Shown here piece by piece: positions 32,990 to 39,512 of a stretch of DNA of 39,512 nt (its first letter is position 1; each line of letters opens with the position of its first letter). The notes beneath the pieces were generated by a model. That model was given only the letters and a program-made list of their open reading frames with translations. It was not told the origin of the DNA and did not search any database. Location of the stretch: IMG/VR virus record IMGVR_UViG_3300046011_006981, positions 1-39,512 of that record, one strand, 5' to 3'. The DNA is from a virus. The position numbers and the translations under genes were made by a program.

Positions 32990-33216
32990 TTAGAATCTGC
33001 TTCTTTAACGATTTTGGTTATTCCACTCTTATTGAACATGCCGCAGTTACCGCAACGCCAATCGCATTTCATAACTTGACGGCCTGATGCTTCCTTAACT
33101 AGATATTCACGGCCAGGGATCGTTGTGCTACATTTTCTACAGGGGATTGAGGTTCTTTGTAATAGATACATATGCACATATTTAGTTCGGAGGAAGCCTC
33201 TAGACAAGAAATTCAT
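32986..33216 (-). CDS. Small zinc-ribbon protein
   Basis: The 76-residue product has IPCRKCSTTI and CDWRCGNCGMF, a four-Cys zinc ribbon. The start ATG overlaps the exonuclease stop by one base (TAATG), so translation is probably coupled. Function unknown; single-strand nucleic acid binding is possible for such ribbons. Confidence 0.68.
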   Translation of the reverse strand: MNFLSRGFLRTKYVHMYLLQRTSIPCRKCSTTIPGREYLVKEASGRQVMKCDWRCGNCGMFNKSGITKIVKEADSK

Positions 33217-34139
33217 TACATGGAAACACTATAAAGAACATCATCCCACGAAAATTCTTCCTTATTTTTATCGAATATATTCTTCCATGAACCGATTTCC
33301 CTTGCTAGATTATTAAAACCGTATTTCGTAAAAAGCCCCATAAGCTTCTCGGCATCATACCTTTTACTTAAATTTTCTTCCCACTGTTTATCATAATGAA
33401 AATATTCGTCGGGTCTGCTGTTCACCGATTCGGCCAAATTCATAACCTTAAAATTCCTCTCGATTATAGATTTTTGTTCTTCGGTTAATTCAGGATTTAC
33501 GGTTTCCCCTCTATATAACTGCATGGCTAGATTTTGAGCCTTTACAGGGCCATATCGAAATAACCCTGGAATATTGTCCGACTTATCTCCTAGAATAGCT
33601 TTATAAAACAAGAAAGCTTCAGGATCAACTTCACCATATTGTTTAAAATTCTCCAAGGTGACTAGTGCTTGAATAGTAGGCAGTAATTGATGAGTAGACT
33701 CATTCACCAATTGTAGAAGGTCGCGATCAGATGAGACTATTAGTGAACTCTCCGACTTATCGGCAATATATTTAATGACATCATCTGCCTCCAAATCATA
33801 GGGGAATAATGTTCGAATACCCAATGCATCGCAAAAATCGACGATAAGCTGCATATATGATAGGACATTCTTCTTATCATCTGTATCGACACGGTTCTCC
33901 TTATATTCAGGGACGATCTCACGACGAAAATTCACAAAATCAGGATTTAATCGTCTATCCCAAGTGAAATATATTTGCTCTGACGGAAATCTATCCGCCA
34001 GCGATTTGAGCATAACCATTGCTTGATATAGAGGGCGAGTGTCTAGTCCGTCTACATCTCTAGGTTGTCTATTGGTTTTCGCATAGAAACTGCGAAATAG
34101 GAAATTATTACCATCGATTATTAAATTATGATATTGCAT
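33216..34139 (-). CDS. 5'-3' exonuclease / flap endonuclease (T4 RNase H-like)
   Basis: The 307-residue product has all core FEN motifs: LIIDGNNFLFRSFYA at the N terminus, YFTWDRR, PEYKENR, DLEADDVIKYIA, IVSSDRDLLQLV and ILGDKSDNIPGL followed by a helix-hairpin-helix-like segment. It removes RNA primers and 5' flaps during lagging-strand replication, matching the clamp loader encoded nearby on the other strand. Confidence 0.9.
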   Translation of the reverse strand: MQYHNLIIDGNNFLFRSFYAKTNRQPRDVDGLDTRPLYQAMVMLKSLADRFPSEQIYFTWDRRLNPDFVNFRREIVPEYKENRVDTDDKKNVLSYMQLIVDFCDALGIRTLFPYDLEADDVIKYIADKSESSLIVSSDRDLLQLVNESTHQLLPTIQALVTLENFKQYGEVDPEAFLFYKAILGDKSDNIPGLFRYGPVKAQNLAMQLYRGETVNPELTEEQKSIIERNFKVMNLAESVNSRPDEYFHYDKQWEENLSKRYDAEKLMGLFTKYGFNNLAREIGSWKNIFDKNKEEFSWDDVLYSVSM

Positions 34140-34145
34140 CCTTCA

Positions 34146-34469
34146 TCATACACCATTTTTAACGCTATGCAAGTTATTATTATATTGTTTCTTAAATGAG
34201 GTCAATACAAATTTTGGCAATTTCTCGATCTCAGATATCACTTTACGTTCTATCATACTCTCAAAATCAGCCACAGAACAGTTAAAATTTTCATTCCCGT
34301 CTGTCAGTAGGCGAATTCCAGATACTACATCGTCTTCTTCATTTATTACCACGAACGCTATTCCATGTTCTTGAAACAAATTCGTTTTATTATTCGCAAA
34401 TTTGAGAAGATTTGCATCTGGGGTGAAGGCGAAAATTCGTCCTTTGAATTTTTTCGGCATAAAAAACAT
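34146..34469 (-). CDS. Unknown 107-residue protein
   Basis: First gene of the minus-strand block; ATG 34469 (or 34460). A likely promoter lies just upstream on the minus strand. Sequence KKFKGRIFAFTPDANLLKF and IAFVVINEEDDVV suggests an alpha/beta fold. No family is recognised. Confidence 0.62.
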   Translation of the reverse strand: MFFMPKKFKGRIFAFTPDANLLKFANNKTNLFQEHGIAFVVINEEDDVVSGIRLLTDGNENFNCSVADFESMIERKVISEIEKLPKFVLTSFKKQYNNNLHSVKNGV

Positions 34470-34476
34470 ATTCTAT

Positions 34477-34505
34477 ATCTTATCATATGCCGATAAACGA
34501 TTCAA
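34477..34505 (-). promoter_or_regulatory. Minus-strand promoter of the exonuclease block
   Basis: Read on the minus strand: TTGAAT, a 17-nt spacer and TAAGAT, then 7 nt to ATG 34469. Same short-leader geometry as the plus-strand promoters. Confidence 0.6.
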
Positions 34506-34541
34506 GTTTGCATTTATAGATGGAAATATTAAATAGAAAGT

Positions 34542-34721
34542 ATGGTATTAGGATCAGCAAAAACACAAGTTGTCGTCGGAAGTCAGGTATTTTACGTTCC
34601 GTCCGATAAAATTCAAGAAGTATATTCATTATTATCCAGACTGCAAAGTCTTGCAGTTAACGAAAACACTGTTAACGGAGTTCCGCCACAATACAACGGT
34701 TTAAGTATTATCAGAGGATGA
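34542..34721 (+). CDS. Small protein (59 residues)
   Basis: ATG 34542 to TGA 34719-34721, product MVLGSAKTQVVVGSQVFYVP..., with a short helix (KIQEVYSLLSRLQSLAV) and Gly/Asn-rich end. No family is recognised. Confidence 0.6.
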   Translation: MVLGSAKTQVVVGSQVFYVPSDKIQEVYSLLSRLQSLAVNENTVNGVPPQYNGLSIIRG

Positions 34722-34792
34722 TTATTATTCCCATTTTGGCAATATTCTTGATTTATTACGGAATCAGAAACGTGCAGTGTGACATTTATTGA
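34718..34792 (+). CDS. Tiny hydrophobic peptide (24 residues)
   Basis: ATGA overlap with the preceding stop. Product MIIIPILAIFLIYYGIRNVQ plus CDIY is a single transmembrane segment. The overlap and hydrophobicity favour a real micro-membrane protein. Confidence 0.45.
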   Translation: MIIIPILAIFLIYYGIRNVQCDIY

Positions 34793-34801
34793 AAATTCCT
34801 C

Positions 34802-34830
34802 TTGCATATAACCCCATTTCATGGTAGTAT
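34802..34830 (+). promoter_or_regulatory. Sigma70-type promoter, near-leaderless layout
   Basis: TTGCAT (34802-34807), a 17-nt spacer and TAGTAT (34825-34830), 6 nt before ATG 34837. Confidence 0.68.
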
Positions 34831-34836
34831 GTTGGG

Positions 34837-35247
34837 ATGGAGAATATTGACCACATTGTATTTCAGAGACTCAAATCTCATCCAGATTTTCAAAAAACCG
34901 AAACCGTATGGCTTTCCGTATACCGTAAACACCAATGTTACGGTGGGTGCGAAGAAGGCGGTTGGTGGTATGATGTATATGAATTAGAGGGTTCTATCCC
35001 ATTCCTTTCGGAGCAGGATGCATTGGATGTTCTTCAGGTGGCTAAAGATGAAATTGAGGATATCAATAAATTAGAAGCACCTTATCGTCATAGCTCTATG
35101 GCAAATCTTCCAGATGAGGAAACCGCATACCATGATGAGGGTTATATACCCGTAGGATGGGATGATGGCGGTAAACTTCTAGTAACCGTCGAAAAAGTCA
35201 AAGGCGAACTTGATAACACAAAAGAAGGGCGACCACATTACGAATAA
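34837..35247 (+). CDS. Unknown acidic protein
   Basis: The 136-residue product has a YGGCEEGGWWYDVYELEG segment, an acidic helix and a DDGGKLLVTVEKV strand. No family is recognised. It heads the unit that includes the clamp loader. Confidence 0.68.
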   Translation: MENIDHIVFQRLKSHPDFQKTETVWLSVYRKHQCYGGCEEGGWWYDVYELEGSIPFLSEQDALDVLQVAKDEIEDINKLEAPYRHSSMANLPDEETAYHDEGYIPVGWDDGGKLLVTVEKVKGELDNTKEGRPHYE

Positions 35248-35250
35248 AAT

Positions 35251-36153
35251 ATGAATATAGAAACCATTGCATGGCCATTCAAATATGCGCCAAAAACTAT
35301 CGACGACATAATTCTTTCGGATAAAAACCGAGAATATTTTAATAATCTAAAAGATATTCCCAACAATTATCTTTTTGTTGGATTGCCAGGTGCAGGAAAG
35401 ACTACATTGGCTAAGATACTAGCCAAAAAATTCGCTCCGACTTCTTATCTCTTCCTTAATGCCTCCGACGAATCGGGTATTGAAACCGTTAGAACGAAGA
35501 TCAAGGACTTCATCGAAACGATGTCCTTGGATGGGGCACAGAAAATAGTCATTCTCGATGAGTGTGATGGTTTTTCACCACAAGCACAAGATGCCTTACG
35601 TTTCCTCATGGAAGAATTCTTAGATGATGTGAAATTCATTCTTACTGGAAACCATAAGAATAAGATAAGGGAAGCACTGCAAAGTCGTTGCATCATGTTC
35701 GATTTCGCAGTCGATATCAAGGCAGTATTCCAAAGAGTCTTGTCTATATGTGCATCAGAGAACATATCTCTTGATATTGAACAGAAGAAGAATCTGGCTC
35801 AGATTGTTAAAATGTGTCATCCTGACATTAGGAAAACAATCAATCATGTTCAACGATGCTGTCAAAGTGGGGAATTCGTTTACAATAAAAACGAACCCGA
35901 GATCGTATCGAAAGAGATTTTCACTATGTTGAAGGAGAAAACGCCTGTGTGGGATATTAGAAAATATACTATTTCGAATGAAGGTAACTTCAGCAATGAC
36001 TATCTTCTTTTAATGAGGAATCTTTTTGACCTCTTCGTTGAAGATAAAAATGTCTCTGCTGTCATGTATATTGTTGACAGCATCTATAAACATGCTATAG
36101 TATCTGATCCAGAAATAAATTTCATGGGGCTTCTTATCAATCTTTCAAAATGA
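35251..36153 (+). CDS. Sliding clamp loader large subunit (gp44/RFC-like AAA+ ATPase)
   Basis: The 300-residue product has Walker A GLPGAGKTT (44-52), Walker B VILDECD (100-106), sensor 1 LTGNHKNKI (about 131-139) and the SRC arginine-finger motif (145-147), diagnostic of RFC/gp44 clamp loaders. The C-terminal helical collar domain is shorter than in RFC but near gp44 size (319). It loads the sliding clamp using ATP. The small subunit is not seen in this window. Confidence 0.9.
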   Translation: MNIETIAWPFKYAPKTIDDIILSDKNREYFNNLKDIPNNYLFVGLPGAGKTTLAKILAKKFAPTSYLFLNASDESGIETVRTKIKDFIETMSLDGAQKIVILDECDGFSPQAQDALRFLMEEFLDDVKFILTGNHKNKIREALQSRCIMFDFAVDIKAVFQRVLSICASENISLDIEQKKNLAQIVKMCHPDIRKTINHVQRCCQSGEFVYNKNEPEIVSKEIFTMLKEKTPVWDIRKYTISNEGNFSNDYLLLMRNLFDLFVEDKNVSAVMYIVDSIYKHAIVSDPEINFMGLLINLSK

Positions 36154-36554
36154 AAAATCCAGTCGAATACGATTCACTATTAGATATTGTTATTGCCGTC
36201 GATTTCGACGGGACATGTGTTACACATGAATACCCGAAAGTTGGTAGGGATATAGGAGCAGAATCCGTTCTTAAACGAATGGTGAATGAGGGGGCAAAGC
36301 TCATACTTTGGACAATGCGAAGCGGTGATACGTTACAAGATGCAGTGAATTGGTTCGCTGAGCGGGAAATACCTCTTTTCGGCATTCAAAGAAATCCCAC
36401 TCAGGACTCTTGGACTACTAGCCCGAAAGCATATGCGAAAATATACATTGATGATGCTGCTTTAGGTGCCCCATTATGTAAAGGATTGACCGGAGAGCGT
36501 CCTTTCGTGGATTGGAAAGCGGTATCCGCGTACTTCTGGGGAGACGAAATCTGA
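36150..36554 (+). CDS. HAD-superfamily phosphatase-like protein
   Basis: The 134-residue product has AVDFDGTCVTHEYP (motif I DxDGT at 18-22), LILWTMRSGD (motif II Thr/Ser region) and AKIYIDDAALG (motif IV DD). Small capless HAD hydrolases of this type are frequent in phages; the substrate is unknown (nucleotide or polynucleotide phosphate possible). ATGA overlap with the clamp loader gene. Confidence 0.8.
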   Translation: MKNPVEYDSLLDIVIAVDFDGTCVTHEYPKVGRDIGAESVLKRMVNEGAKLILWTMRSGDTLQDAVNWFAEREIPLFGIQRNPTQDSWTTSPKAYAKIYIDDAALGAPLCKGLTGERPFVDWKAVSAYFWGDEI

Positions 36555-36557
36555 CTT

Positions 36558-36962
36558 ATGAAAAATCCGATACTTAATAAACTACACAATATCCTCGAAT
36601 ACTACTATCGAGCAAGACAAGTGGGTCACACTAAACTGATCCTTAATGCCGCAGACTGTATTAAAAATGCAGATGCAACTGTCGTGATCGCACAGCATAT
36701 TGATAGAGAGGCATTGGATATCCCAAAAGACGTTAAAACGGTTACAATAGACGAATTCAACACTAGAATGCTGGGCGTTTATTCCCCGATTATATTTGAC
36801 AACCATGCAATCGTTTCACTATTAGGTGAAAGCGTTCGCGAGATAAGACAACAACAGCGGAGAGCAGAACTTGCCGAGCATCAATTGAAAAAAATATCAG
36901 AGATGGCGGCAGTGTATTTCTCGGTTAAAGATGACTATCTTCGAGATAGAACGGAATCATAG
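36558..36962 (+). CDS. Unknown protein with nucleotide-binding look
   Basis: The 134-residue product opens with HNILEYYYRARQVGHTKLILNAA, then VVIAQHIDREAL and SPIIFDNHAIVSLL, an alternating helix/strand order reminiscent of small P-loop-like folds but without GKT. It ends in a coiled REIRQQQRRAELAEHQL helix. Function unknown. Confidence 0.65.
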   Translation: MKNPILNKLHNILEYYYRARQVGHTKLILNAADCIKNADATVVIAQHIDREALDIPKDVKTVTIDEFNTRMLGVYSPIIFDNHAIVSLLGESVREIRQQQRRAELAEHQLKKISEMAAVYFSVKDDYLRDRTES

Positions 36963-36967
36963 AACAG

Positions 36968-37303
36968 ATGAAACTATATAAGTATACATATTCATCGTGC
37001 TGTCATGCAAATGAGGACGAAACATTTGATAAGTTTAGCACCCCAATAATCAAATTACACTGTATCGACTATGATGTAATATCAGAAACCCCTCATTTCT
37101 GGAATATAGGAGGTAAAAGAGTATCAAAAAAAGCCAAAAACCCATATGCATCTCCTACACCTGAAGAGGCATTTAAAGTTTTTACCCGCAAAAAACTCAA
37201 CCAACTTGAGATACTTGAATATCAAGTGAAAACTATAAAAACTGTATTGTTGAAAATAACTCATAAAATAGATCAAGATAATGAAGCGAGAAATAAAATT
37301 TAG
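36968..37303 (+). CDS. Unknown 111-residue protein
   Basis: The product has a SCCHANED segment, then a helical C-terminal half (LEILEYQVKTIKTVLLKITHKI). It overlaps the YopX-like gene by 23 nt. No family is recognised. Confidence 0.62.
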   Translation: MKLYKYTYSSCCHANEDETFDKFSTPIIKLHCIDYDVISETPHFWNIGGKRVSKKAKNPYASPTPEEAFKVFTRKKLNQLEILEYQVKTIKTVLLKITHKIDQDNEARNKI

Positions 37304-37646
37304 AATCTGGGATGACCGATTAAAAACAATGTCATATTTCGATGTGTTCAACACCTTCGGAAGAATTCCTGACGACTGTAAGGATAATCTCCAACAATTT
37401 ACTGGTATGCAGGATAAAAAGGGGATCGATGTGTATGAGGGAGATATAGTTCTCGGGGATCATGACGGAGGAACGGGTGAAGCGACATTAGAACCGATAA
37501 CCTTCTCATATGGTTGTTTCCATATAGGTTTCTGCGATCCTCTATATGATAATGTTTATTCGGCATCACCAACCACGCTCGATGCATATACGGTCGTTGG
37601 AAACATTTTCGAAACCCCCGAACTTATGAAAGACTATATATCGTGA
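37281..37646 (+). CDS. YopX-family protein
   Basis: The 121-residue product matches the YopX pattern: KREIKFRIWDDRLKTM at the start, LQQFTGMQDKKGIDVYEGDIV in the middle and VVGNIFETPELM at the end. The family is common in phages and prophages. Function is not established; the fold is beta-barrel-like. Confidence 0.82.
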   Translation: MKREIKFRIWDDRLKTMSYFDVFNTFGRIPDDCKDNLQQFTGMQDKKGIDVYEGDIVLGDHDGGTGEATLEPITFSYGCFHIGFCDPLYDNVYSASPTTLDAYTVVGNIFETPELMKDYIS

Positions 37647-37828
37647 TAAATGCTAACGAAAATCTGAAAATTCTTATGCGAAAGAACGGTTTCGAGGTTC
37701 ACGACGAACTCTTCGATTTCGCAGATATCGTGATTAAAAACTGTATCAATATCATCAGAAAAGAAGAATCACCATCCGATGCCATCGATATGATAAAAAG
37801 TCATTTCGGAATTAAATATAATGTATAA
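37643..37828 (+). CDS. Unknown 61-residue helical protein
   Basis: A GTG start at 37643 overlaps the YopX stop (GTGA); ATG 37649 would not give this frame. Helical product with FADIVIKNCINIIRKEE. Coupled translation likely. Confidence 0.55.
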   Translation: MINANENLKILMRKNGFEVHDELFDFADIVIKNCINIIRKEESPSDAIDMIKSHFGIKYNV

Positions 37829-38012
37829 ATCGATCAGAATGAAAAATCAATTTGAAGGACTCTCTACGGAAGAGGTTAAACGGATATTCTTGGAGGAGCT
37901 TATGAAAGAAATTGATCCCGAAATATTAGAAAAATATAAACGAGAATATGCAAAAACCTTGGCAGGACTCACCGCCCACTATAAGAAAAAAATATGCAAA
38001 TTGAAGGACTAA
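37821..38012 (+). CDS. Unknown 63-residue helical protein
   Basis: ATG 37821 overlaps the previous gene by 8 nt. Charged helices (TEEVKRIFLEELMKEIDPE, YKREYAKTLAGL). It overlaps the next gene by 19 nt. No family is recognised. Confidence 0.58.
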   Translation: MYKSIRMKNQFEGLSTEEVKRIFLEELMKEIDPEILEKYKREYAKTLAGLTAHYKKKICKLKD

Positions 38013-38242
38013 TTATCAAAGAAACGGAAAAGGCATTTCTGATGCAACTCGACAAGGAGCATACCGAATGGTTCCCTAAATCGCAAATGACAGATATTCG
38101 AACGGGACGTTGCGATCAAGAAATCGTTTTCGTTATACCCGATTGGTTGGCAGAAAAGAAGTTCGATGATTTTACTGATTATGAAGAAGATGATGCCTAT
38201 GAGATGGACTATATAATCGGAACTTATTTCGATCAATGTTGA
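37994..38242 (+). CDS. Unknown 82-residue acidic protein
   Basis: Strand-rich N terminus (IEGLIIKETEKAFLMQL, TEWFPKSQM) followed by an acidic tail (DFTDYEEDDAYEMD). The start resembles small OB- or Sm-like inhibitors, but nothing is assigned. Confidence 0.6.
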   Translation: MQIEGLIIKETEKAFLMQLDKEHTEWFPKSQMTDIRTGRCDQEIVFVIPDWLAEKKFDDFTDYEEDDAYEMDYIIGTYFDQC

Positions 38243-38287
38243 CATAGTTTGAAAGAAAAATAAAAAAGATAAGTATGTACTCAGTAT

Positions 38288-39512
38288 ATGAAAAAGTTTA
38301 TTCTTACTGTGTTGGCGGTTTTTTACTCATTAACTTCCTGTTTTGCAACAAACGGGTTAGATAACGTATTAAACCAGTATTATTCGCAAAATAAAATTGC
38401 AGTTAAAAATACTAAAATAGATGATTATGGAATGGCTCGACGTTTATATGTCGATTTGGCAGGACGAATCCCAACCACAGACGAATTAAAGGCATATGTT
38501 TTAAGCCAATCACCTAATAAGAAAACTCAACTGGTAGATAAACTTCTAAACACAGAAGATTACGTTAATAATTTCTACAATTTCATGGCGGATATGTATA
38601 GAATTCGCCCTGATCGTCTCTCTGATAGTATAGGTCAATTAAAATCCTATCCATACATTCAATATATCAGAGACTCTCTACGTTCTGATAAACCGTACTC
38701 GACTATGGTATCAGAAATGTTGACCGCAGAAGGTCGTATCACCGAAAATCCTGCCGCAGGTTATCTTCTACGTGATAACGGGATGGCACTAGACAATCTT
38801 GCCACATCCGTTCAGTTGTTTCTAGGTAAAAACATTGCATGTGCTCAATGCCACGATGATCCCTTTCAGGACTATGGCCAAAAACAATACTATGAATTGT
38901 TTGCATTCTTCGGTTCGCAGGAGAATAGAATAAACGTCAAGGATTATCGTGACATTCAATCTCGAATAGATGGTGAAATTAAGAAAATAACGGGTAAAGA
39001 TCGTATCGATAATAATGCCCGTCAATTGATTTCAGCTAATTTGTATAGCATATCCGATAATGCGAAAAAAGAAGCAAAACTTCCTCATGACTATCAATAT
39101 GACGATGCAAAACCTAATGAAGTAGTAGCACCAGTATCTTTAGATGGTAAAGTTAAAAATGTCAAAGATGATAAAAGAGAAGCATTCACTAAATGGATCA
39201 TTTCAAAACCTGATTTCGAATATGCTATAGTCAATCGTGTATGGAAAGAATTGATCGGCGTTCCCCTCGTAGCACCCTTGGATAATTTCGACACTAACAG
39301 TGTCAGTGAAAAAGCTGTCATACATTATCTTGGAGATTATTTTAAAACAAACAAGCACTCACTTAAGGCACTGATTAGACATATTGTTGATTCAGAATTC
39401 TATTCGAGAGTCGGCTTCAATGCATCTGAAAGTGATTATAAATTTCAATCACCTCTTATAAAAAGACTGTCCTATGCCCAAATATGGGACAGCATCCTAA
39501 CATTGGTTCTCT
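38288..39512 (+). CDS. Secreted DUF1549/DUF1553-type protein with CxxCH motif (truncated by window end)
   Basis: At least 408 residues. It starts MKKFILTVLAVFYSLTSCFA, a signal peptide with a lipobox-like LTSC. DUF1549 signatures follow: ARRLYVDLAGRIPTTDELKAY (about 50-70) and the heme-c-like CAQCHDDPF (185-193) with DYGQKQYYELFAFFG after it. The start of DUF1553 is visible in VNRVWKELIGVPLVAPLDNFD. These families are characteristic of Planctomycetota, Verrucomicrobiota and relatives and are not usual phage genes. Base composition does not stand out. Confidence 0.75.
   Translation, partial: MKKFILTVLAVFYSLTSCFATNGLDNVLNQYYSQNKIAVKNTKIDDYGMARRLYVDLAGRIPTTDELKAYVLSQSPNKKTQLVDKLLNTEDYVNNFYNFMADMYRIRPDRLSDSIGQLKSYPYIQYIRDSLRSDKPYSTMVSEMLTAEGRITENPAAGYLLRDNGMALDNLATSVQLFLGKNIACAQCHDDPFQDYGQKQYYELFAFFGSQENRINVKDYRDIQSRIDGEIKKITGKDRIDNNARQLISANLYSISDNAKKEAKLPHDYQYDDAKPNEVVAPVSLDGKVKNVKDDKREAFTKWIISKPDFEYAIVNRVWKELIGVPLVAPLDNFDTNSVSEKAVIHYLGDYFKTNKHSLKALIRHIVDSEFYSRVGFNASESDYKFQSPLIKRLSYAQIWDSILTLVL

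Noticed and set aside
1-39512. CRISPR array, insertion sequence or integrase
   Set aside because: No regularly spaced repeats, no transposase and no integrase or attachment-site pair were seen.

Overview
The window reads as part of a large, AT-rich, tailed (T4-like, myovirus-type) bacteriophage genome. Supporting this are a T4 gp19-type tail tube protein, a gp44-type clamp-loader ATPase, a flap/5'-3' exonuclease, six homing-type endonucleases, densely packed tiny ORFs with ATGA overlaps, and a very large tRNA array. The only host clue is the last gene (38288 to the window end). It is a secreted DUF1549-type protein with a CAQCH heme-like motif, a family typical of Planctomycetota, Verrucomicrobiota and relatives, so a host in that superphylum is my inference.

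Layout. 1-5.9 kb: small early-type genes, a LAGLIDADG endonuclease abutting a MazG-like gene, a discrete structured-RNA unit (4940-5153) and an HNH endonuclease. 5.9-19.7 kb: a tRNA super-array interleaved with small ORFs and endonucleases. I read about 29 conventional tRNA genes plus several aberrant ones, and together they cover all 20 amino acids. 19.8-30.5 kb: plus-strand genes including a macro domain, DUF5662, a pol-X-like nucleotidyltransferase, an M23-like protein, split CoaB and CoaC, HNH, DUF1353, a translation initiation factor IF-1 homologue and a HExxH protease, ending at a strong convergent terminator. 30.5-34.5 kb: minus-strand block with tail tube, zinc-ribbon proteins and exonuclease. 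34.5-39.5 kb: plus-strand clamp loader, HAD phosphatase, YopX-like protein and the DUF1549 protein.

The theme is takeover of translation. Many genes have a sigma70-type promoter (TTGACA, 16-17 nt, TATAAT) ending only 5-8 nt before the ATG, so their mRNAs should be leaderless or nearly so. The phage also encodes an IF-1 homologue, a small protein like the CysRS C-terminal tail right after tRNA-Cys, and an RNA carrying two segments of the 23S rRNA GTPase-associated centre.

The tRNA array holds the most unusual material. It includes an apparently circularly permuted tRNA (16147-16289). Two covarying ACG-anticodon tRNA-like genes and a tRNA-Tyr lack a D arm and instead have a helix around the anticodon arm. 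Leu tRNAs have short variable loops, while Thr(TGT) and Asn(GTT) tRNAs have long variable arms. All RNA structures here were folded by eye and need covariance-model and RNA-seq checks.
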